From assembly GCA_011524615.1 (NCBI GenBank), contig WTJZ01000173.1, positions 1-9,962 on the forward strand: DNA of 9,962 bases. The letters are read 5' to 3'. This document shows, piece by piece, positions 6,115 through 9,962 of the stretch. The notes beneath the pieces are model-generated. The model did not search any database, was not told where the DNA came from, and saw only the letters and a program-made list of their open reading frames with translations. Each line of letters begins with the position of its first letter. Positions within the stretch are counted from its first letter, which is position 1. The translations under genes were made by a program, and so were the position numbers. Source of the stretch: Akkermansiaceae bacterium. Its GTDB lineage: Bacteria; Verrucomicrobiota; Verrucomicrobiia; Verrucomicrobiales; Akkermansiaceae.

Positions 6115-7995
6115 CTATGGGAGCGGGTTTTCTCGGTGCTGCTGGATGACCTGCTTATAGAACGCGACTTCGTTTGAGGGGACGCGTTGGAGTTCTGGAT
6201 CGTCCTCTAGATGGACATGATAGAGGCCGAAGTCTGTATTATGATCAAAGGCGTGCCCCCACTCTCGGTTCGAGGTGAGTGACCATAGGAGGTAGGCGGA
6301 GACGGGGACTCCTTCTGCGCAAGCGCGGGCAACCTCATTCATATGGAGAGTGAGATAGTCCTGGCGCCTGATCCCGTCCGCGAGAGGGACGGAGCCGTTT
6401 TCCACGATGATTTGTTCTTGGTCCGGGAACCATCGGTGGAACTGGTGCATGGCATGTCTGAGTCCGGCAGGCCACACAGGTGCAGTGAGGAAGCGTCCCT
6501 CGGCGGCATCTAGGAGTCGACCGAACTGGTGAAGCCGCTTAGTCGGTAATCCCCAGTAGTAGTCGAACCCGATGAAGTCATGTGCGCCATAAGCCTCTTC
6601 TGGGCAGAGTTCCTTAGGGAGCTTCCCTCTAGAGCCTAGGTACCACCAATTGGCATTAGCGATGAGACCCGCAGCCCCGATGAAGTGCCAAAGCTTATTG
6701 ATGAAGGAGAGGTGGGTCTTGAGAGCCTTTGGGCGAGAGGAGGGCGAGAGGTGCTTGAACTCCACCTTATTCTCAGATCCAAAGATGGCGAGTGAGATAG
6801 CACGCGCGATTTGCTCTTCTAGCTGAGCTAGCGAACCCGTTTCCTGAGTGCCTGGAGCATCCTCTCGGATGCCGACGGTGAGGATACCTCGTCGTCGGAT
6901 ACGCTTGAGGCCCTCATCATTTTCGACTTTGCAGACCCCGACCTCATCTTGTGAGGCGAAGTAGTCTGCGAGAGAGAGGGGCATGGGGCAGGATACCTTT
7001 GGGTCAATGAGACCGCAGGTTCCTTGGATCTTGTAGATGGCATCATTGACCACCTTGAGCAGTCCCCGGTGTGCAGAGGGTACAGCGATGTGGTGATGCT
7101 CCAGCTCTGAGCTCTCATTAGCAGGATTTACGCCGACAAAGTAGGGCGCACTGTAGTGGAGAGTATCTTCTTGCCTAGCGGTGACGCCTCCGATGACGAG
7201 GTCGACGCTCGTCTTCTCGATCAAGAGAGGTCGGGCGAAGCTGAACTTATACATCGCTCTGAGGAGCCAGTTTGCTCGGAATTGGTGATCCATCAGCCAC
7301 TGTAACCATGGGGGGAACCCCGTCACGAGGGGGTTCACACCGACCTTAGCCTCTGGTTGATGTTGCTTGATCGCGACGCGGGCCTTAGCATGTGCGGAGA
7401 ATAGGTTATAGATGAGCTTACCTACCGCCTCGGCCTCGCCTGACATCTTTGTCCCCTCGGGCATACCGGGAGGCATGTAGTACTTCTCCTGCCACCAGGG
7501 CTTGATATAGCCATGGACGAGTTGAGTCGGTTCATTAAAGGAGATCCAATAGGTGACGAGGTCACCAAAGTGCTCCGCGAGCTTATCTCCATAGGCTTGG
7601 AAGTAGAGAGGGAAGTCCGCTCCAGTCAACCCGCCCTTGCGCTCGAGCCACACGGGCCAGGTGAAGTGGACCAGTGTCACCATCACCTTCATGTCATGAT
7701 CACAGATACACTGTGCGACGCGGCGGTAGTGGTCGAGCGCCTCGGTGTTCCATGAGCCGTCTTCGAGCTGGACGCGAGCCCATGAGACCGAGAACCGAAA
7801 GACCTTTGTCCCAAGATCGGCGGCCAGCTTGATGTCCTCTTCATACTTATCCTGGAACTCGCATGCTCGTCCTCGCTTGGTCTTGCCTTGAGTCCGCTCC
7901 CAGAGATCCCAGACATCTTCATAACGAGGATCGTATGATTCTACTTGATGGTCAGCATTGGCTAGACCGAATAAAAAGTCCTTGGGAAATCTCAC
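6115..7995 (-). CDS. GH1-family glycoside hydrolase with an inserted SBP_bac_3-like domain
   Basis: A GH1 (beta-glucosidase-type) (beta/alpha)8 barrel, cleaving beta-linked sugars by a retaining mechanism; sugar unknown. The GH1 parts are residues 1-257 and about 428-626. All core residues are visible: Q18 in ADHQVE, H110 in TLVHFTWP, N154-E155 (acid/base) in SFNEP, Y479 in FIGFDYY, E532 (nucleophile) in IIVENG, W571 in LLWSL, and E578-W579 in NREW. Residues about 259-427 are foreign to GH1 and described separately; without them 457 residues remain, a typical GH1 length. There is no signal peptide, so the enzyme should be cytoplasmic. The start is GTG 7993-7995: FPKDFLFG right after it matches the usual GH1 opening (FPKDFLWG), and no in-frame ATG lies near. 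An out-of-frame ATG-CTG-TGA overlaps the GTG. No sugar transporter or regulator is adjacent, so context gives no substrate. Confidence 0.93.
   Translation of the reverse strand: MRFPKDFLFGLANADHQVESYDPRYEDVWDLWERTQGKTKRGRACEFQDKYEEDIKLAADLGTKVFRFSVSWARVQLEDGSWNTEALDHYRRVAQCICDHDMKVMVTLVHFTWPVWLERKGGLTGADFPLYFQAYGDKLAEHFGDLVTYWISFNEPTQLVHGYIKPWWQEKYYMPPGMPEGTKMSGEAEAVGKLIYNLFSAHAKARVAIKQHQPEAKVGVNPLVTGFPPWLQWLMDHQFRANWLLRAMYKFSFARPLLIEKTSVDLVIGGVTARQEDTLHYSAPYFVGVNPANESSELEHHHIAVPSAHRGLLKVVNDAIYKIQGTCGLIDPKVSCPMPLSLADYFASQDEVGVCKVENDEGLKRIRRRGILTVGIREDAPGTQETGSLAQLEEQIARAISLAIFGSENKVEFKHLSPSSRPKALKTHLSFINKLWHFIGAAGLIANANWWYLGSRGKLPKELCPEEAYGAHDFIGFDYYWGLPTKRLHQFGRLLDAAEGRFLTAPVWPAGLRHAMHQFHRWFPDQEQIIVENGSVPLADGIRRQDYLTLHMNEVARACAEGVPVSAYLLWSLTSNREWGHAFDHNTDFGLYHVHLEDDPELQRVPSNEVAFYKQVIQQHRENPLP
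6715..7221 (-). other. Inserted domain in GH1: permuted lobe I of a family 3 solute-binding protein
   Basis: Residues about 259-427 of the GH1 protein. Family 3 solute-binding proteins (PF00497) run: LK.I..RG.L.VGVREDAPP, a helix like DLARAIAKALFG, KVEF.P.S...R..AL, then VDLVIAGMT...R...V.FS.PYY, lobe II, and finally GIAV...LL.AVN.AL. Here the pieces come in another order. VDLVIGGVTARQEDTLHYSA (264-283) comes first. A loop of about 13 residues stands where lobe II should be. Next comes IAVPSAHRGLLKVVNDAIYK (303-322), then a linker with Cys327, Cys336 and Cys355. Only then LKRIRRRGILTVGIREDAPG (363-382), IARAISLAIFG (396-406) and KVEFKHLSPSSRPKAL (410-425). The break is between the AL and VDLVI elements, adjacent in an ordinary binding protein, so the new ends would sit together at the GH1 surface. 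The arginine that binds amino-acid carboxylates is shifted by one residue, so the ligand may differ. Confidence 0.7.
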
Positions 7996-8271
7996 AGCAT
8001 ACAGCTTAGATCGGGAATGCTCTAGTGTGCAAGAAAAGGACGATATTCTTTTACTTTAGGAGATGGGACACCCTGAATCCTAGTGTCGTGGATCATGCCA
8101 AGATACGATTAGTGGGATGACTTGTACGTGGAGTGTACGTCTTGCTTTAGTGAAATGACATTCATTTACAGAATCACTCAGATTACTCCTCTGTTTTTGA
8201 TTAAGTTTTCCATAATTTAAACTAGTCAAGACTTTTTTAATAAGCTAATAGTTAGGATAGCAAGTAGAGAT
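7996..8271. promoter_or_regulatory. Divergent intergenic region with a short palindrome and a direct repeat
   Basis: Should hold the promoters for the GH1 gene (minus) and the coiled-coil pair (plus). Two elements are visible: the 7-bp direct repeat TGTACGT at 8123-8129 and 8134-8140 (4-nt spacer), and the palindrome AAATGA-CAT-TCATTT at 8153-8167, whose AATGANNNTCATT core looks like a Fur-type site. Positions 8200-8250 are A/T-rich; TTGATT (8199-8204) with TAAACT 15 nt further on is a weak plus-strand promoter candidate. Confidence 0.4.
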
Positions 8272-8886
8272 ATGGCACGAAAATCCGCTAAGCACCAATT
8301 CAATCTAGATCTGGGTAAGAGTGACAACACTGTCGCTCCCCCTCAGAATGGACCAAAGGAGAAGCCAGATCCCTACAGTTCTGAGATCGATCGTGCGCAG
8401 AAGTTATTAGAGGAGCTCAAGCAGAAGAAGGATCAGCAAGAGAGAGAGGAAGCGCGTCAGCGTGAGATCAACTTGCGCAAAGATACCTTCCTCGACCTGA
8501 GAGAGGATCTGACGGATAGACTTACAGATGCGATCCCTAAGATAGAGCGGGAGCTATCAGGTGCTAAGCAAGAGATTCTAGACCTAGAGCAGGCGAAGAA
8601 GCACTTCAGCCTAAACCTGAATAGCATCGAGGCGATCAATCCTAATCGATGGGACGATGAAGAGGTCATCGAACAGACAGATAAGTATAATAAGCTCCTA
8701 GAGAAGATGTCTGATGAGTTTGACCAGTTTATGCTCATTCTTTCAGAGGGGCGGAATGAGAGTTCTCCTCAGTTCTCGGTGAACCCAGACTACGATTTTA
8801 AGAAGTTCGGTTTTGACGCATTGCGTGGTTTAGCCTTTTCTCTTCCCTTGATCATTGTTTTAATTATTGTTAGCACAATTCTTTAA
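8272..8886 (+). CDS. Tail-anchored coiled-coil protein, unknown function
   Basis: 204 aa of no family I recognise. The N-terminal 35 residues are polar and Pro-rich, probably disordered. Residues about 37-112 are dense in Glu, Lys, Gln, Leu and Arg (AQKLLEELKQKKDQQEREEA...) and read as a long coiled coil. A second helical part follows (about 128-158). The protein ends in one hydrophobic segment (about 185-204, LAFSLPLIIVLIIVSTIL), so it should be anchored by its C-terminus with the coiled coil in the cytoplasm. Start ATG 8272 is preceded only by a weak purine stretch (GTAGAGAT). The next gene starts two bases after the stop and has the same architecture, so the two products probably pair or share a complex. 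A structural or scaffold role is inferred from shape alone. Confidence 0.85.
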   Translation: MARKSAKHQFNLDLGKSDNTVAPPQNGPKEKPDPYSSEIDRAQKLLEELKQKKDQQEREEARQREINLRKDTFLDLREDLTDRLTDAIPKIERELSGAKQEILDLEQAKKHFSLNLNSIEAINPNRWDDEEVIEQTDKYNKLLEKMSDEFDQFMLILSEGRNESSPQFSVNPDYDFKKFGFDALRGLAFSLPLIIVLIIVSTIL

Positions 8887-8888
8887 TT

Positions 8889-9209
8889 ATGGGCATGCCG
8901 ACGATAGAGGAGCTTGAGCAACAGATTGCCGAGCTAGAGAGAAAGATCGCAGACGAACCACGTCGTCTGCAGGAGGAGCATGAACGTGAACTCATGGAAG
9001 AGGAGAGCCGTCGTGCTACCTTACCCCCATCGCAGGAGGTGCTCGATCGTAAGCGGGAGAGCAAGCTGAATGTCGACCTCTATACTAAGAAAGAAGTCGA
9101 GAATATCCGCAATGAGCAGAAGCGTGACATCGTCCTCATTCTGCTCTTCATCGCAGCCATTGCCGCGATGGTCGGATGGATTTACACTTCCTTGAACCCT
9201 ACTTTATAA
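8889..9209 (+). CDS. Small tail-anchored coiled-coil protein, unknown function
   Basis: 106 aa, not recognised. Residues about 4-40 form a very acidic, charged helix (IEELEQQIAELERKIADE...), likely a coiled coil. A Pro-containing break (TLPPS, 44-48) and a second charged helix (about 49-80) follow. One membrane segment (about 81-98, IVLILLFIAAIAAMVGWI) ends the protein, leaving a short outer tail. ATG 8889 is two bases past the stop of the preceding gene with no ribosome site of its own, so translation is probably coupled; ATG 8895 in the same frame is an alternative start. The 3' end overlaps the convergent DUF4870-type gene by 11 bases. It looks like a smaller partner of the preceding protein. 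Confidence 0.82.
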   Translation: MGMPTIEELEQQIAELERKIADEPRRLQEEHERELMEEESRRATLPPSQEVLDRKRESKLNVDLYTKKEVENIRNEQKRDIVLILLFIAAIAAMVGWIYTSLNPTL

Positions 9210-9741
9210 ATTGGATCGTGAACGGGTAACGGTAACTCTTGCCCGCACTGCCTCTGATCGCCGCCTGAATCGTGCAGACCAAGTCGAGGACTACGATGAC
9301 GAAAATGAAGAAGAATCCAACGAAGAATAGGCATAGAATCGTTGAGATGATCAAGTAGATCGTCATTGAGATTTGGAAGTTGATACAGTTTTTCGCCTCT
9401 TGAGATAAGAAGGGCATGGTATCTCTTTTGATCATCCAGATGATCAGAGGGCCGAGAATGTTACCAGCCGGGAAGATACCACCACTAAAGGTGGAGAGAT
9501 GCATGCCAAGGGTCCAATCACATTCTGCCTTAGGAACGGAAGTGGGGGAAGTGGATTGGGCTACCGGTGCTTCTGATAATGAGGTGATCTCAGGTGCCTG
9601 ATATGGGGCTGTCGTATCAGGGGCTGGTGCTTCAGCGCTCGTCTGCTGAGTCTCGTTGACTACTGGTTCTGCTGGGGCTTCCTCAGTAGGGGGGACGACG
9701 AATGAGGGGCGTTTAGGTGCGTTGTTAGGATTATGAAACAT
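9199..9741 (-). CDS. DUF4870-type membrane protein with a Pro/Ala/Thr-rich N-terminal tail
   Basis: 180 aa. Residues 1-72 are rich in Pro, Ala, Thr, Ser and Glu and should be disordered. From about 74 the sequence follows the DUF4870 (Tic20-like) pattern: HLSTFSGGIFPAGNILGPLI (81-100), then WMIKRDTMPFLSQEAKNCIN (102-121), FQISMTIYLI, and the closing YRYPFTIQFIK (170-180). Three hydrophobic stretches (about 84-104, 124-142 and 141-160, the last two nearly continuous) indicate an integral inner-membrane protein. Biochemical role of the family is unknown. Start ATG 9741 lacks a ribosome site. The N-terminal tail is longer than in minimal members, where little precedes the first membrane segment, and may be a flexible interaction arm. 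The gene is convergent with the coiled-coil pair, overlaps it by 11 bases, and has no visible terminator. Confidence 0.9.
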   Translation of the reverse strand: MFHNPNNAPKRPSFVVPPTEEAPAEPVVNETQQTSAEAPAPDTTAPYQAPEITSLSEAPVAQSTSPTSVPKAECDWTLGMHLSTFSGGIFPAGNILGPLIIWMIKRDTMPFLSQEAKNCINFQISMTIYLIISTILCLFFVGFFFIFVIVVLDLVCTIQAAIRGSAGKSYRYPFTIQFIK

Positions 9742-9815
9742 ATGTGATGTAATAGCGGGTGGTAAAGTGTTGTAAAGATGTAATTACTCATCATTGTGTT
9801 CGTGGGGACGGGTGC

Positions 9816-9849
9816 AGTCTCTATGAGGAAGGGGCCTTGCATAGAGACT
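9816..9849. repeat. 10-bp inverted repeat (hairpin) between the DUF4870-type gene and the antitoxin gene
   Basis: AGTCTCTATG (9816-9825) and CATAGAGACT (9840-9849) are perfect complements around a 14-nt loop. Neither strand has a U-tract of terminator quality after it (TTATGG on plus). It could be a weak terminator, a 5' leader structure of the DUF4870-type gene or a protein-binding palindrome. Confidence 0.5.
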
Positions 9850-9900
9850 TTATGGACGCTTCATAGCGGGCATGGATGGAATTTTACTTGCGTGAAAGAT

Positions 9901-9924
9901 TGTATACCTTTAATGTGGTATACA
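9901..9924. promoter_or_regulatory. Perfect inverted repeat over the antitoxin start, likely autoregulatory operator
   Basis: TGTATACC (9901-9908) and GGTATACA (9917-9924) are exact complements separated by 8 nt; the last A is the first base of the antitoxin ATG. GTATAC half-sites before a vapB gene are typical of VapB/VapBC autorepression, where the antitoxin's AbrB/MazE-type domain binds the two arms. Confidence 0.75.
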
Positions 9925-9962
9925 TGACGACAGCAGTGTTTAAGAATGGAAATTCTCTTTGT
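9924..9962 (+). CDS. AbrB/MazE-family (VapB-type) antitoxin, N-terminus only
   Basis: Thirteen codons are visible: MTTAVFKNGNSLC, reading to the last base of the window. AVFKNGNS followed by a hydrophobic residue is the hallmark opening of swapped-hairpin VapB/MazE antitoxins (pattern ..A.LFKNGRSQAVRLPK). These are small DNA-binding proteins that neutralise a PIN-domain or MazF toxin encoded just downstream and repress their own operon. The perfect inverted repeat overlapping the start codon supports this. There is no ribosome site; an overlapping mini-frame ATG-TGG-TAT-ACA-TGA (9913-9927) runs into this start. The toxin gene lies outside the window, so VapC versus MazF or another partner cannot be settled. 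Confidence 0.72.
   Translation, partial: MTTAVFKNGNSLC

Noticed and set aside
6115..7995. Frameshift or assembly chimera as the cause of the GH1 insert
   Set aside because: One uninterrupted frame with GH1 sequence resuming correctly on both sides; a chimeric join would not be expected to preserve frame, GH1 length and a sensible permutation point.
9660..9842. 60-codon minus-strand reading frame overlapping the start of the DUF4870-type gene
   Set aside because: A different frame from the DUF4870-type gene, no family resemblance, and it runs through the hairpin at 9816-9849.

Overview
The window carries eight whole or partial protein genes plus the first codons of a ninth at the right edge. 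Nothing in it names the host directly. A Hanks-type Ser/Thr kinase with a membrane segment, a GH1-fold enzyme, an O-acetylserine-family cysteine synthase, a DUF4870-type membrane protein and a class I photolyase, with mid-range base composition and poor Shine-Dalgarno sites, would fit a Gram-negative environmental bacterium. Verrucomicrobiota is my best guess, at low confidence. I see no rRNA, tRNA, CRISPR array, transposase or phage gene.

Layout. Positions 1-1401 (minus) hold the N-terminal 467 codons of a membrane Ser/Thr kinase whose 3' end lies outside the window. After a non-coding stretch (1402-1777) comes a class I CPD photolyase (1778-3208, minus). Next, also on minus, is a large membrane-anchored beta-rich protein of unknown function (3309-4862). 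It ends in a strong terminator whose U-tract overlaps a perfect TATAAT box, a candidate promoter for the photolyase. A divergent AT-rich spacer separates it from cysteine synthase (5076-6041, plus), which ends in a 12-bp-stem terminator. A GH1-family enzyme with a large inserted domain follows (6115-7995, minus). Then come two adjacent plus-strand genes for small tail-anchored coiled-coil proteins (8272-8886 and 8889-9209). A DUF4870-type membrane protein (9199-9741, minus) overlaps the second one tail to tail. At the right edge (9924 onward, plus) an AbrB/MazE-like VapB-type antitoxin begins, with a perfect inverted repeat over its start codon.

The genes do not read as one pathway. Most are single-gene units on alternating strands; only the coiled-coil pair looks like an operon. 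Two proteins stand out. The kinase has lost the usual beta-3 (VAIK) lysine and carries a lysine in the glycine loop, 17 residues before the vacated site, which is the arrangement known from eukaryotic WNK kinases. The GH1 enzyme keeps its catalytic residues but has about 169 residues inserted between strands 5 and 6. That insert reads like lobe I of a family 3 solute-binding protein (SBP_bac_3), circularly permuted and with lobe II reduced to a short loop. This suggests an enzyme with a built-in ligand sensor, or one that has re-used a binding-protein lobe for another purpose. Family assignments come from reading motifs; no database search was run.
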